The notes: generated from the letters alone by a model not told the origin. Positions 9,170-18,681 are shown, numbered from the stretch's first letter. The stretch: 64,000 nucleotides of DNA from Deferribacteraceae bacterium (GCA_020054865.1 JAIHAR010000004.1:30864-94863); one strand, 5' to 3'. Numbers and translations: made by a program.

Positions 9170-9908
9170 GAAAATTTTGGTTTTGCTGTTTATTTCGGTA
9201 AATTTGTTTGCAGCTCAGTACAATCTTGAGATAGAAAATGATCAAATAATGCTTTTGATTCCTTCTGAAAAAAATCTTTTTGTTTCAGATAGTATTGAAA
9301 ATAACATATACACTCTCGTGCTTGATGGCAAATTTGCAATCAATGAAGACATCTGGGGGTATCCCATCAGTAAAATCGAATCTGCATATAATGGGAAAGT
9401 TACTGCTGTAAAATTTTTCTTTGAAAATAAGGCATCAAAGCCTTCTATATCATATGAGAATGGGAATACGGCCATCAAATTTTCATTTAAAAATGCTCCT
9501 GTTGAGAAAAATAATATTTATCTTAGAATGTTTGTAGGGATAGTGGTTATTTTGATAATGATATTGATTTTGTACTGGTTATTGAAAATTGTAATGAAAA
9601 GAAATATTTCCACCGAAATACCAGGGACAGGCAGATTGCTTGGTAAAGTTGATATTATGCCCGGTAAAACGTTAGGTTTTTATGAATTGCTTGATACAAT
9701 TTATATAATAGGGATTACGTCTGAGCAAATAACTCTTGTTGACAAAATTCAGGATGAAATTTTATGCGATAAAATCAGAGAAGGATTTACAAGAAAAAAG
9801 GACTTCTCCAGTTATCTGAAATTTTTTGGAAAAGAGATTGATAAAACGGAAATTGATATGACTAAGGAAATAATAAAAGAAAAGGTGGAAAAATTAAAAA
9901 GAAAATAA
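9162..9908 (+). CDS. fliO: Flagellar export protein FliO-like
   Basis: A 248-residue protein with an N-terminal signal-like hydrophobic stretch (residues 1-18), a periplasmic segment of about 100 residues, a membrane helix around residues 121-143 (MFVGIVVILIMILILYWLLK), and a cytoplasmic part with the weak FliO motif GTGRLLGKVDIMPGKTLGFY. FliO assists assembly of the FliP ring of the flagellar export gate. Sequence conservation of FliO is poor, so the call rests as much on position between fliN and fliP as on the motif. Its last 16 bases overlap the probable real start of fliP. Confidence 0.8.
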   Translation: MIRKILVLLFISVNLFAAQYNLEIENDQIMLLIPSEKNLFVSDSIENNIYTLVLDGKFAINEDIWGYPISKIESAYNGKVTAVKFFFENKASKPSISYENGNTAIKFSFKNAPVEKNNIYLRMFVGIVVILIMILILYWLLKIVMKRNISTEIPGTGRLLGKVDIMPGKTLGFYELLDTIYIIGITSEQITLVDKIQDEILCDKIREGFTRKKDFSSYLKFFGKEIDKTEIDMTKEIIKEKVEKLKRK

Positions 9909-10636
9909 TTTTTTTTCTTATCTTTTTATTTCCGATGATAATTTTTGCTGCCGATAGTATCCCTTTGCCTGTATTTGATATAGGAGTAAGACAGGCGGCA
10001 TCCCCTCAGGATGTTTCTGTTACATTGCAGATAATATTTCTGATTACAATATTATCCCTTGCTCCGGCGATATTAATATTGCTTACTTCATTTACCAGGA
10101 TAATTATTGTATTTTCCTTTTTAAGAAATGCAATGGGCACACAGCAGATGCCCCCTAACCAAGTCCTGGTCGGACTTGCGCTGTTTTTAACATTTTTTAT
10201 TATGTCACCTGTTTTTAGTGAAATAAACAGTAAAGCACTTACACCTTATCTGGATAACAAAATTAACTTTACAACTGCCCTTGAAGAAGCAAAAAAACCG
10301 CTAAGAAAATTTTTGCTATCAAATACAAGGAAAAAAGATGTACTGATGTTTCTTGAGATATCAAACTATGAAAGACCAAAAACAGCGGATGATATACCCG
10401 ATCTGGTTTTGATACCTGCTTTTGTTGTAAGTGAATTGCAAACTGCCTTTGAAATGGGATTTTTATTGTTTTTACCGTTTTTGATAATAGATTTTGTCGT
10501 GGCAAGTGTCCTTTTGTCGATGGGTATGATGATGTTGCCACCGGTTATGATATCTTTGCCTTTTAAAATTTTACTGTTTGTTCTTGTGGATGGGTGGTCT
10601 TTGATAATTGGTTCGATTGTAAAAAGTTTTATGTAA
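9893..10636 (+). CDS. fliP: Flagellar type III export gate protein FliP
   Basis: FliP is unmistakable: LTSFTRIIIVFSFLRNAMG, GTQQMPPNQVLVGLALFLTF and the late PAFVVSELQTAFEMGFLLFL with FLIIDFVVASVLLSMGMMML. It forms the core of the export gate with FliQ and FliR. The first ATG in frame is 9935, but it has no ribosome site. The frame continues upstream as KKKIIFFLIFLFPMIIFA, a textbook signal peptide, to an ATT codon at 9893 that sits 4 bases after GGTGG. I therefore prefer an ATT start at 9893, with 9935 as the conservative alternative. It is followed 9 bases later by fliQ. Confidence 0.92.
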   Translation: MKKKIIFFLIFLFPMIIFAADSIPLPVFDIGVRQAASPQDVSVTLQIIFLITILSLAPAILILLTSFTRIIIVFSFLRNAMGTQQMPPNQVLVGLALFLTFFIMSPVFSEINSKALTPYLDNKINFTTALEEAKKPLRKFLLSNTRKKDVLMFLEISNYERPKTADDIPDLVLIPAFVVSELQTAFEMGFLLFLPFLIIDFVVASVLLSMGMMMLPPVMISLPFKILLFVLVDGWSLIIGSIVKSFM

Positions 10637-10645
10637 GGAGGGGTT

Positions 10646-10918
10646 ATGTCTCCTGATTTTGTAATAAGCATCACAACAAAAGCTCTTGAAATTTCCCTTT
10701 TGGTTGCTGCTCCGATGTTACTGTTTGGCCTTGTGGCAGGTCTTGTAATAAGTATTTTTCAGGCTGTTACTCAGATTCAGGAGATGACTTTGACCTTTAT
10801 TCCTAAAATTTTGGCAGTAGTAGCAGGACTTATTATATTTTTCCCATGGATGATGGATACCGTTATAAACTTTACGGTAAGTCTTTTTATGAATCTTAAT
10901 CAATATATAGGAAAATAA
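10646..10918 (+). CDS. fliQ: Flagellar export gate protein FliQ
   Basis: A 90-residue protein with two membrane helices and the family pattern (ALEISLLVAAPMLLFGLVAG, then SIFQAVTQIQEMTLTFIPKI). FliQ packs around FliP/FliR in the export gate. It has a strong AAGGAGGGG ribosome site. fliR and flhB usually come next, but here a terminator closes the operon, so those genes lie elsewhere. Confidence 0.95.
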   Translation: MSPDFVISITTKALEISLLVAAPMLLFGLVAGLVISIFQAVTQIQEMTLTFIPKILAVVAGLIIFFPWMMDTVINFTVSLFMNLNQYIGK

Positions 10919-10944
10919 AAAAGGGGCTTTATTGCCCCTTTTTT
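10917..10944. terminator. Bidirectional intrinsic terminator
   Basis: A6-GGGGC, a six-base loop, then GCCCC-T6. The stem plus A and T tracts is symmetrical, so it can stop the flagellar operon (plus) and the TRAP operon (minus). The minus-strand gene's stop codon lies within its T tract. Confidence 0.92.
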
Positions 10945-12997
10945 AAGCTGTCGCCATTTGCTTTTTTGTTCTCATCTTTTGCATAATATAAACAATAGCC
11001 ACAAGAATAGCAGGTACTATAACAAAATAATATTTGTGAGCTTCATCGGTATTTATGTGGAAAAAGTTGGATATAATTGCAGGGCGGTAGAAAAAGATAC
11101 CTGCAGCTAATAACAGTATGGTATCGAAGATATTGTTTTTAGTAACAAACCAGCCCTGAACAGCGCTTGCAAAAAACATTGCACCACAAGTAGCTATTAT
11201 AAATATGAATATCCCAAATGTCCATGAAGTAACGCCGTCTAAAATAAGGTCATGGTTAAAAATAAACATAAAAGGTATTATTGCTGTTCTTATATCATAC
11301 ATAAACCCTTGAACACCTGTTTTAATTGGAGGTGAGTCAGCAATAGCAGATGCAGCATATGCAGCCAGACCTACTGGTGGAGTATCATCAGCCAATATTC
11401 CAAAGAAAAATACAAACATATGTGCAGCCATAAGTGGGACTATAAACCCATAAGCTGTGCCAAGCTTAACTATCAGTGGCGCAGTGAGGGAAGCCATAAC
11501 TATATAGTTGGCAGTTGTAGGCAAACCCATACCAAGGAGCAAGCTGGCACAAGCAGTAATGAACAGTAGTATATAGATGTTACCATTGGCTATTGTGTCA
11601 ACGATTTCATTTATCATACCGCCTATTCCAAGTGACACCATACCCACCACCACTCCTGCAGCTGCAGTAGCAAGGGCAACGCCTACCATACTTTTTGCAC
11701 CAGTTACAAATCCATCAAACGTAAGTTTTATAGAGTTTTTTATTCCTTCAGAAAAGCTTGATTTGTTCTTAAGGGCATTTTTTATTTCTTGATAAAATAT
11801 CACCAAAATAAGTAATAAAACTGTCCTGTATGCAGCCATTTGAGGTGTGTGTCTCAATACCACAAGTTCAGTCAAAAGCCAAACTATTGGTATAAGATAA
11901 TGTACACCTGAAAGGAGTGTTTTAGTAAAATTTGGAAGCTTTGATTTTGGTATTCCTTCTATCCCGAGTTTACATGCCTCAAGGTGCGTAATATACAGTA
12001 GTGCAAGATATGATGTAAAAGCCGGAATAATTGCAGCTTTTACTACCTGAATGTACGGTACGTTTACATATTCTGCAATAATAAATGCTGCTGCACCCAT
12101 AATAGGAGGCATTAACTGTCCATTAGTGCTTGCAGCGACCTCAACCGCGGCTGCCTTTTCAGGAGGGTAACCAACACTTTTCATAAGAGGGATAGTAAAT
12201 GTTCCGGTAGTAACAACATTTGCAATACTTGAGCCTGATACCATTCCGCTAAGACCGCTTGCTATAACAGCAGCTTTTGCAGGTCCGCCTCTAAAACCTC
12301 CAAGAAGAGACACGGCAAGGTCGATAAAATATCTTCCAGCACCAGCTTTGTCAAGCATAGCACCCATAAGTACAAACAAAAATACAATATTTGCTGATAC
12401 GCCTATTGGAATACCAAAAATACCCTCAGTAGAAAGGGCAATCTGGTTTATATATTTGGTTAAAGATACACTTTTGAATGCAATCAGGTCAGGCATGTTT
12501 TCTGCAAAAAAACCGTAAAGTGAAAATACAGTAGCAATTATCGCAAGAGGTGTACCAATTGACCTTCTTGTGGCTTCAAGTGTCAGAGCTATTATTAATA
12601 GACCTATTACGATATCTCTTTGAATAGGTATGCCGGCACGTATTGAAAGACCTTCCCAGTCCCAAATCAAGTAAGTTGCACATACAATTCCTGCAATAGC
12701 AAAGATATAGTCATGTATGGCAATTTTATTCATTGGTGAAATAGCCTTGCCAAAGCTTGTTTTAGGATATTTGAACATTGGTAAACTTAGATAAGCAAGA
12801 GCAAGTGCAAAGGCAAGGTGAATTGATCTGATATATGTACTATTTAATGCCAGCACAGAGGGTAATAGCATTTGAAATATTGTCCACGACAATGCCACAA
12901 AATTGATTATATATTTTTCAAATGGTCTTACTTCTCTGAGTTCGCCACTTTCTTCCTTCAAAAAGTCTTCAGCTGATTTTTCAAACTTACTTGCCAT
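10943..12997 (-). CDS. TRAP transporter fused DctQM permease (TAXI type)
   Basis: A 684-residue polytopic membrane protein, the size of fused small (4TM) and large (12TM) TRAP permeases found with TAXI binding proteins. Motifs of the DctM half include GAMLDKAGAGRYFIDLAVSL, GSSIANVVTTGTFTIPLMK, LLGMGLPTTANYIVMASLTA and FGILADDTPPVGLAAYAASA. The N-terminal 100 or so residues hold the extra helices. It imports an organic acid or amino acid (substrate unknown) with Na+ or H+. The gene lies 88 bases downstream of its binding-protein gene, separated by a terminator hairpin. Its extreme C terminus is truncated to a short basic tail. Confidence 0.93.
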   Translation of the reverse strand: MASKFEKSAEDFLKEESGELREVRPFEKYIINFVALSWTIFQMLLPSVLALNSTYIRSIHLAFALALAYLSLPMFKYPKTSFGKAISPMNKIAIHDYIFAIAGIVCATYLIWDWEGLSIRAGIPIQRDIVIGLLIIALTLEATRRSIGTPLAIIATVFSLYGFFAENMPDLIAFKSVSLTKYINQIALSTEGIFGIPIGVSANIVFLFVLMGAMLDKAGAGRYFIDLAVSLLGGFRGGPAKAAVIASGLSGMVSGSSIANVVTTGTFTIPLMKSVGYPPEKAAAVEVAASTNGQLMPPIMGAAAFIIAEYVNVPYIQVVKAAIIPAFTSYLALLYITHLEACKLGIEGIPKSKLPNFTKTLLSGVHYLIPIVWLLTELVVLRHTPQMAAYRTVLLLILVIFYQEIKNALKNKSSFSEGIKNSIKLTFDGFVTGAKSMVGVALATAAAGVVVGMVSLGIGGMINEIVDTIANGNIYILLFITACASLLLGMGLPTTANYIVMASLTAPLIVKLGTAYGFIVPLMAAHMFVFFFGILADDTPPVGLAAYAASAIADSPPIKTGVQGFMYDIRTAIIPFMFIFNHDLILDGVTSWTFGIFIFIIATCGAMFFASAVQGWFVTKNNIFDTILLLAAGIFFYRPAIISNFFHINTDEAHKYYFVIVPAILVAIVYIMQKMRTKKQMATA

Positions 12998-13020
12998 ATT
13001 AATCCCCGTAACTTTTTTAT

Positions 13021-13061
13021 AAAAAACAAAGCTCTCTTAATTTGACATTAAGAGAGCTTTG
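13021..13061 (-). terminator. Hairpin/terminator between TAXI binding protein and permease
   Basis: On the minus strand CAAAGCTCTCTTAA and TTAAGAGAGCTTTG form a perfect 14-base stem with a 7-base loop, followed by T6. It lies between the binding-protein stop and the permease start, so it probably lets only part of the transcripts reach the permease. Confidence 0.85.
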
Positions 13062-13085
13062 ATATTCTAACTGTTTGTTAATAAA

Positions 13086-14081
13086 TTACTTAACCAACTC
13101 AGGGTTGATATATTTAACAAGTCCTGCCTCTTTGTAGTATTTCAAAGCGCCAGGGTGAATAGGAGCTGAAAGACCTTGTAACATGTCTTCTTTTGTTAAT
13201 ACTGAATACGCTGGGTGAAGTTTCTTAAATTCGTCAAAATTTTCAAAAACTTCTTTTGTAAGCGCATATACAATATCATCAGATACATTAGCACTTGTCA
13301 CAAGTGTTGCTTTAACGCCAATTGAGTTTACAGTGCCAGCGTCAGCATTTGCAGCGTTAGGATAGTTATTCATATCTATTTTACCAACAGCATAATATGG
13401 CTTTTCTTTTATAAGCTTTGCAATACCTTCACCTTCGATAGGAACTATATTAACTTTGATTCTTCCTGATGTAGCTTCCTTAATGTTACCATTTGGGTGA
13501 CCAACTGTATAAAAGAAGCCATCAAGTCTTCCGTCCTGGATAAGGCCTGGTGCTTCAACAGCTTTTACATAAAAAGCCTGTACATCGTTTTCTGTAAGAC
13601 CAACAGCTTCAAGTACATCTTTGGAGTTTTGAAGCTGACCTGAACCAGGGTTACCAAGGTTTATCTTTTTACCTTTGATATCTTTTATTGACTTAATACC
13701 TGCATCTGCAGAAGCTATAAGTGTGATAGCTTCCGGGTGGATAGAAAATACAGCTCTTAAATCTTTTTGTGGTTTGCCTTCCCACTCAGCTATACCGTGA
13801 TATGCCTGGTATTGTCTGTCAGACTGGGCGATACCAAATTCAAGGTCGCCACTCATAACAGCATTAATGTTGAATACTGAACCACCTGTTGATTCAACAG
13901 TAGCTTTGAGTCCGTATTCTTTGGATTTCTGGTTAACCATCTTAGCAATGGCTCCACCGGTTGGGTAGTAAACACCGGTTACACCACCTGTCCCAATAGT
14001 TACAAATTTTTTAGCTTGAGCAGGTGCCACAACAAAAAGAAAAGCTGCAAACACTGCCATAAGAGTTAAAAACTTCTTCAT
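13086..14081 (-). CDS. TAXI-family TRAP solute-binding protein
   Basis: A 331-residue periplasmic protein. The first 23 residues are a signal peptide ending APAQA. The mature start KKFVTIGTGGVTGVYYPTGG is the TAXI family hallmark, followed by FGIAQSDRQYQAYHG. It delivers its ligand to the downstream fused permease; the ligand (for other TAXI proteins often glutamate or dicarboxylates) cannot be told from the sequence. It has an AGGAGG ribosome site and a good sigma-70 promoter directly upstream. Confidence 0.93.
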   Translation of the reverse strand: MKKFLTLMAVFAAFLFVVAPAQAKKFVTIGTGGVTGVYYPTGGAIAKMVNQKSKEYGLKATVESTGGSVFNINAVMSGDLEFGIAQSDRQYQAYHGIAEWEGKPQKDLRAVFSIHPEAITLIASADAGIKSIKDIKGKKINLGNPGSGQLQNSKDVLEAVGLTENDVQAFYVKAVEAPGLIQDGRLDGFFYTVGHPNGNIKEATSGRIKVNIVPIEGEGIAKLIKEKPYYAVGKIDMNNYPNAANADAGTVNSIGVKATLVTSANVSDDIVYALTKEVFENFDEFKKLHPAYSVLTKEDMLQGLSAPIHPGALKYYKEAGLVKYINPELVK

Positions 14082-14113
14082 ATATTTCCTCCTAAATTTT
14101 TTGATGCGTATAT

Positions 14114-14142
14114 ATAGTATATCAAAATAGATGATGTGTCAA
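14114..14142 (-). promoter_or_regulatory. Sigma-70 promoter of TAXI-TRAP operon
   Basis: On the minus strand TTGACA, a 17-base spacer and TACTAT. It is positioned about 30-60 bases upstream of the binding-protein start. The rest of the 231-base gap (14143-14312) shows only AT-rich sequence with short inverted repeats. Confidence 0.75.
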
Positions 14143-14312
14143 CGGTAAGTTAATTAAATTATAGTTAGACGTCTTTATATTTTATTAATAAATAAATGAA
14201 AATTGCATTAAGTAAAACTTAACACCTTTAAGGTTAAAAAATAGTTAAAGCCTGGCCAAACTTTTTTAAGCAAGATATGTGTTTTTCCTAACTAAATAAG
14301 GCGCGGATACCC

Positions 14313-14792
14313 TCAGTCCATAGGTACAAAAGCATAGCCTTGATTTTGATAACCAATTATGGAAATGTAGCCGTTTTCTATCACATTTATAATATCATAC
14401 ACTTCATCAGGCTCAATACCTGCAAATTTAAGGGCAATAGTGCATTGCTCAAGTGTTGCATTGTAGTCATTTTTTAGAATATTAAGAATACTATAAATTT
14501 TTTCTTTGATACCGATATCATCCTTTTTTATATGCTCATTGTTTTTTGTAACAAAGTTGGAAGCCTTTCCTCGAAATGCCACGACAGCTTTATAATCATT
14601 GTATTTTGAAAGACCATCAAGCGTTTCTTTTATAAGAGTGAGCCTTGTAAGAAGTAGTTTTGCATCACCTATGTTAACATCAAATATTACTCTGGACGTT
14701 TTTACGTCATTTAATGAAGAAGACCTGTTTTGGGCAAAAGCAGAAATACAGACAACAAGCAAGATGAGTGTAAATATAAAAATTTTTTTCAT
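14313..14792 (-). CDS. DsrE-like secreted protein
   Basis: A 159-residue protein with a signal peptide (residues 1-20, ending SAFAQ). The mature part has the fold pattern of the DsrE/DsrF-like family: RVIFDVNIGDAKLLLTRLTL, YKAVVAFRGKASNFVT, LEQCTIALKFAGIE and a C-terminal SIIGYQNQGYAFVPM. There is one cysteine in the position often conserved in the family (EQCT). The secreted members are common in sulfur-metabolising and anaerobic Gram-negative bacteria; the function is not settled. It has its own ribosome site (GGGGG) and no obvious operon partner. Confidence 0.7.
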   Translation of the reverse strand: MKKIFIFTLILLVVCISAFAQNRSSSLNDVKTSRVIFDVNIGDAKLLLTRLTLIKETLDGLSKYNDYKAVVAFRGKASNFVTKNNEHIKKDDIGIKEKIYSILNILKNDYNATLEQCTIALKFAGIEPDEVYDIINVIENGYISIIGYQNQGYAFVPMD

Positions 14793-14851
14793 AAAAATCC
14801 CCCTTATGATTTCTTTAAATTATAACTGCCGGGGGAAGAGATTGCAAATAA

Positions 14852-15352
14852 TTATTCAGACTTAACCCTTATTATTTCGCCGATATATAGTTTGTGATAA
14901 TCTTTTTTAGGGTATAGCTTTTCAATTTCATTGTCTAAAAAATTGTCAGGATTGAAATCGGTAAAATATAGTTTTTTACAGAAAATAGAAAGACTGCACT
15001 CTTTATAATAAATAAACTCATCTTCAAAAATCGGTGTCAGTCCTGTTTCTTTTATTTTATTAATATCACGTCCGGATTTTGAGCCACATAAATTTAAAAT
15101 TTTTCTATACTTGTCTTCGAAAAAAGTTAGCGTGTATTTGTTTGTTTTTTCAATTAATTCGTATGTGTATCTTGTAGGTCTTATGACGATGTAAGTAACA
15201 TTTTTATGCCACATTACTCCAAAACCGCCCCAACTGGCAGTCATGGGATTTACTATGCCATCCTTGTTTGACGGGGTAATTAGCATCCATTTTTTTCCAA
15301 TTACTTCAAAGGCATTTTCAGTTATCTCTTCAGGTGTAATATTTTTAAACAT
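14852..15352 (-). CDS. Flavin reductase-like FMN-binding protein
   Basis: A 166-residue protein of the flavoredoxin/flavin reductase split-barrel family. Visible motifs are KKWMLITPSNKDGIVNPMTA, SWGGFGVMWHKNVTYIVIRP and TYELIEKTNKYTLTFF. Members bind FMN and act as flavin reductases or electron carriers in anaerobes. The ATG at 15352 is preceded by GGAGG at the right spacing; an upstream TTG at 15364 would place the ribosome site inside the gene. It begins 18 bases after mazG and is probably co-transcribed with it. Confidence 0.85.
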   Translation of the reverse strand: MFKNITPEEITENAFEVIGKKWMLITPSNKDGIVNPMTASWGGFGVMWHKNVTYIVIRPTRYTYELIEKTNKYTLTFFEDKYRKILNLCGSKSGRDINKIKETGLTPIFEDEFIYYKECSLSIFCKKLYFTDFNPDNFLDNEIEKLYPKKDYHKLYIGEIIRVKSE

Positions 15353-15370
15353 TTTGACCTCCAATAAAAT

Positions 15371-16144
15371 TTATTTGAATGTATTTTTTGCTTTTTGCCA
15401 GTATCTTTCCAATAATTCAATGGATGCTTCCTCAAATGAGATACCGTTTTTTGCAAGTTCATCTTCGATAAACCGAAATCGGCTTTTGAATTTTTCGTTG
15501 GTTTTTTGCAAGGCACTGTCAGCATTGATATTTAGAAACCTTGAAAGGTTTAAGATAGAAAATAGTAAGTCACCCATCTCTTCTTCAATTTCATCAGGAC
15601 TTTTGTGTTTTATTGCATCTTTAAACTCTTCAAACTCTTCCTCTACCTTTTTAAGACAATCCTCACTGTTTTCCCAATCAAAGCCAACTTTTTTGGCCTT
15701 TTCTTGAAGCTTGTAGGCCTTTTGTATAGAAGGCAAGCCTTTGGGGATTCCGTCCAGTATGTATTTTCTGTCCTTTTTTTCCTTACTTTTAATCTTTTCC
15801 CAATTAACAAGGACGTCATCTACCGAATCTGTTTTTTCACCTCCAAAAACGTGCGGGTGCCTTCTTATGAGTTTTTCAAAAATTGTTTTCATTACGTCTG
15901 TTAGTGTAAAAAGATTATCTTCTGCCGCAATAACCGAATGCATAATTACATGAAGCAGTAAATCTCCAAGCTCTTCCTTGATGTTTTCAATATCTTTATT
16001 ATCTATTGCTTCCACAAGCTCAAAGGTTTCCTCAATAAGCTGGTCACGTAAGGAATATAGAGTCTGCTCCCTGTCCCAGGGGCAGCCGTCAGGAGCTCTT
16101 AATTTTTCAATAATTTTTACAAGCTTGTTAAACTCTTTTTCCAT
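15371..16144 (-). CDS. mazG: Nucleoside triphosphate pyrophosphohydrolase MazG
   Basis: A 257-residue protein with two MazG domains in tandem. Both carry the metal-binding acidic pattern: first EELGDLLLHVIMHSVIAAED with upstream EETFELVEAID, second EEMGDLLFSILNLSRFLNI with EEFEEFKDAI. DGCPWDREQTLYSLRDQLIE at the start is the usual full-length MazG signature. It hydrolyses (d)NTPs to the monophosphates and PPi, and is linked to nucleotide-pool sanitation and (p)ppGpp control. It is divergent from the chemoreceptor at 16232. Confidence 0.95.
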   Translation of the reverse strand: MEKEFNKLVKIIEKLRAPDGCPWDREQTLYSLRDQLIEETFELVEAIDNKDIENIKEELGDLLLHVIMHSVIAAEDNLFTLTDVMKTIFEKLIRRHPHVFGGEKTDSVDDVLVNWEKIKSKEKKDRKYILDGIPKGLPSIQKAYKLQEKAKKVGFDWENSEDCLKKVEEEFEEFKDAIKHKSPDEIEEEMGDLLFSILNLSRFLNINADSALQKTNEKFKSRFRFIEDELAKNGISFEEASIELLERYWQKAKNTFK

Positions 16145-16172
16145 GAGGTCGATTATAGTTTATATTTTAGTT

Positions 16173-16200
16173 TTGAAAAGAATTTTTTTTATGCTAAGAT
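16173..16200 (+). promoter_or_regulatory. Extended -10 promoter of chemoreceptor gene
   Basis: TTGAAA, a 16-base spacer and TAAGAT, with TGC directly before the -10 (extended -10). The predicted start is about 25 bases before the chemoreceptor ATG. Confidence 0.55.
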
Positions 16201-16231
16201 TTAAAATAAGAAGTTTATTATGAGGTGAATT

Positions 16232-18487
16232 ATGTCGATTAAATTAAAGGTTATTATTGGTGCCATACTTGGAATTATTTTAATAGTCCTTGCTTCGGCT
16301 TACTTTGATTATCTCAACCTTGTATCTTCTATTGAGTCGATTCACAAGGAGAAGTATCAGAATATAAAATCTGCAATTGAAAAAACACTGGAAGATGAGT
16401 TTCATACACTTGAAATCACTACAAAAATTATTTCGGAGGACTCCCTTGCCAATACACTTTTTAAGACTAGGGACAGGATAGGACTTTATGAGGTAAAAAA
16501 AGGTTTATTTAAAGATTTAAAGGAAAATTATGGTGTAAAACAGTTTCAATATCATCTGCCACCGGCACAAACTTTTTTGCGTTTGCACAACCCGGAAAAA
16601 TTTGGCGACGATTTAAGTGGCTTCAGAAAGACAGTTGTGGAATGTAACAAAACAAAGAAAAAGGTTGTAGGGGTGGAAGTTGGAGTAGCAGGGCTTGGCC
16701 TAAGAGTTGTTTACCCTGTATTTTTAAATGGGGAGCATATAGGAAGCGTTGAGCTTGGAGGCTCTTATCTTTATATAATGAATGGTATAAAAGAGATGTA
16801 TGATGTTAATTTTGCTGTAGGGATAAAAGAGTCTGTTTTTGCAAGAGCAGGGAAAACCTCTCTAAAAGAGGGAGAGGTCAAAAGAGGTGAGTTTGTTTAT
16901 TATGAAATGTCTGAAGGGATGAAAAATTTGATTTCAAAAGTGGATAGCAGCACCAAAAAAATAGGGAACATTCACTTTTTCAGATTTCCTATCAAAGATT
17001 ATTCCGGGGAAGAAATTGGTCAGATATTACTTTCCCATGACTTTAGTAAAGAAATAGATATGCATAAGTCGGCACTTTATAAGAAGATGATGGTTATAGT
17101 AATCATAGGTATATTAATTGTGGCAGGGCTTGTTTTTCTTTTAACATTTGCCTTGAAACCGCTAAGTAAAATTACAAATATGTTGAAAAATATTTCAGAA
17201 GGTGAAGGGGATTTATCTCAAAGAATAGAGGTTAAATCCAAAGATGAAATAGCAGATCTGTCAAATTATTTTAATAAATTTATAGAAAATCTTGAAAATG
17301 ACTTTTTGGATACAATGTATAAAATTTCAAACTCAATTGAAAAGAGTAACAGTCTGTATCACTCTCTTGTAAAAGTAAGTGATGTGGCTGAAAAAACGGG
17401 GGATATGGCAAACCAGGTAGCTACAGCCAGTGAAGAGATGAGCTCTACAATTATGGAGATTGCAAGAAGCGCTCAGGATTCGGCTAGCAAGGCACAGCAA
17501 ACTGTTGAAGTGGCACAAAAAGGTGGAGAAATTATTGATCAGGTTGCAAGTTACGCCGAATCCACAAAAGTCACTATTACAAATCTTAAAAATTCCATTG
17601 CTCAGTTAACGGACGATGCTAAGAAGATTGGCAATATTATTAACGTAATCAATGATATAGCAGACCAGACAAATCTTTTGGCTCTTAATGCTGCAATAGA
17701 AGCGGCACGTGCAGGTGAGCACGGCAGAGGGTTTGCCGTGGTGGCTGATGAGGTGAGAAAATTAGCCGAAAAAACTCAACAGTCTACCAAAGAGATTGAA
17801 ACAATGATTAAGCAGATTCAGGTTAATGTAAAAGAGTCTTACAATAATGCGGAAAATGTAGTTGAAGCGGTGGATAAGCAGACTTTACTTTCCCAAAATA
17901 CGAAGGACAATTTTGGCGAGATTTTGGATGCTATTGACGAGCTAAATTCTTTGATATTAGGTATTTCTTCAGCTGTAGAGGAGCAGTCTTCAGCTACTGA
18001 AGAGATTGCTCAAAGTGTAGTAAGTGTATCTGAAATGGGTGAGATATCTAAATCCGAAGTGGCAGTGCTTCAGAAGGATATAGATACTTTTATTAATGAA
18101 TTGTCTGTAGCAATTGAAAACTTTTACAAATTTAAATTTTCTAAAAAAGGGAGCATCTTTGTTAAAGCAAAATTTGATCATATTAAATTTATGAACAGAA
18201 TATTTGACTGTCTGATTAACGGTAGATGCAATTTTAATGTAGTAGACCATAAAAACTGTAACTTTGGTAAGTTTTATTACTCCCCTGACGGTCAATATTT
18301 TAAAGTCGATTCAGAGTTTAATGCCATAGAGCATCCACATGTTGATGTGCATAAGATTGGAATGGAGATTACAAATTTGATTAAGCAGGGTAGAGTAGAT
18401 GATGCAAGAAAAATGATTGAGGATATGCTTTCTGATACTGAAAAGGTTGTGACTTATTTAGACCAATTAATGGAGAAGTATAAATAA
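16232..18487 (+). CDS. Methyl-accepting chemotaxis protein with C-terminal CZB domain
   Basis: A 751-residue membrane chemoreceptor. In order: a membrane helix (residues 7-27), a periplasmic Cache-like sensor (about 30-285), a second membrane helix (about 287-310, [20 protein letters not shown]), a HAMP domain (about 311-365), and the cytoplasmic signalling hairpin with the invariant [20 protein letters not shown] and [15 protein letters not shown]. At the end is a CZB zinc-binding domain (about 640-745) with the His-Cys-His-His set spread over [10 protein letters not shown], the GRC motif, EHPHVD and VHKIG. CZB domains sense zinc or hypochlorous acid and modulate signalling. An intrinsic terminator lies about 100 bases after the stop. 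Confidence 0.93.
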   Translation: MSIKLKVIIGAILGIILIVLASAYFDYLNLVSSIESIHKEKYQNIKSAIEKTLEDEFHTLEITTKIISEDSLANTLFKTRDRIGLYEVKKGLFKDLKENYGVKQFQYHLPPAQTFLRLHNPEKFGDDLSGFRKTVVECNKTKKKVVGVEVGVAGLGLRVVYPVFLNGEHIGSVELGGSYLYIMNGIKEMYDVNFAVGIKESVFARAGKTSLKEGEVKRGEFVYYEMSEGMKNLISKVDSSTKKIGNIHFFRFPIKDYSGEEIGQILLSHDFSKEIDMHKSALYKKMMVIVIIGILIVAGLVFLLTFALKPLSKITNMLKNISEGEGDLSQRIEVKSKDEIADLSNYFNKFIENLENDFLDTMYKISNSIEKSNSLYHSLVKVSDVAEKTGDMANQVATASEEMSSTIMEIARSAQDSASKAQQTVEVAQKGGEIIDQVASYAESTKVTITNLKNSIAQLTDDAKKIGNIINVINDIADQTNLLALNAAIEAARAGEHGRGFAVVADEVRKLAEKTQQSTKEIETMIKQIQVNVKESYNNAENVVEAVDKQTLLSQNTKDNFGEILDAIDELNSLILGISSAVEEQSSATEEIAQSVVSVSEMGEISKSEVAVLQKDIDTFINELSVAIENFYKFKFSKKGSIFVKAKFDHIKFMNRIFDCLINGRCNFNVVDHKNCNFGKFYYSPDGQYFKVDSEFNAIEHPHVDVHKIGMEITNLIKQGRVDDARKMIEDMLSDTEKVVTYLDQLMEKYK

Positions 18488-18586
18488 CTGTAATTTTGAA
18501 ATCTTTTGAAGTATTGGTGTTTTGATTCCTATTGCTTCAGTTGGAGTCAGGTGATGTTAAAAATATTGAGACAAAGTAGTTTTTTT

Positions 18587-18607
18587 AAAGGCTGCTTTGC
18601 CTTTTTT
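18587..18607 (+). terminator. Intrinsic terminator after chemoreceptor
   Basis: AAAGGC, a six-base loop and GCCTTT running into a T tract, 100 bases past the chemoreceptor stop. The stem is short but the U tract is good. Confidence 0.6.
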
Positions 18608-18681
18608 ATTATGTTATTTAAGTTGAATAGTTTTAAAAAAGCTGTAATAATATTGTAAAATATGCATATATAAAGGGACGT

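Noticed and set aside
14143..14312. Riboswitch or RNA gene in the gap before the TAXI operon
   Set aside because: Only AT-rich sequence and short inverted repeats; no recognisable conserved core.
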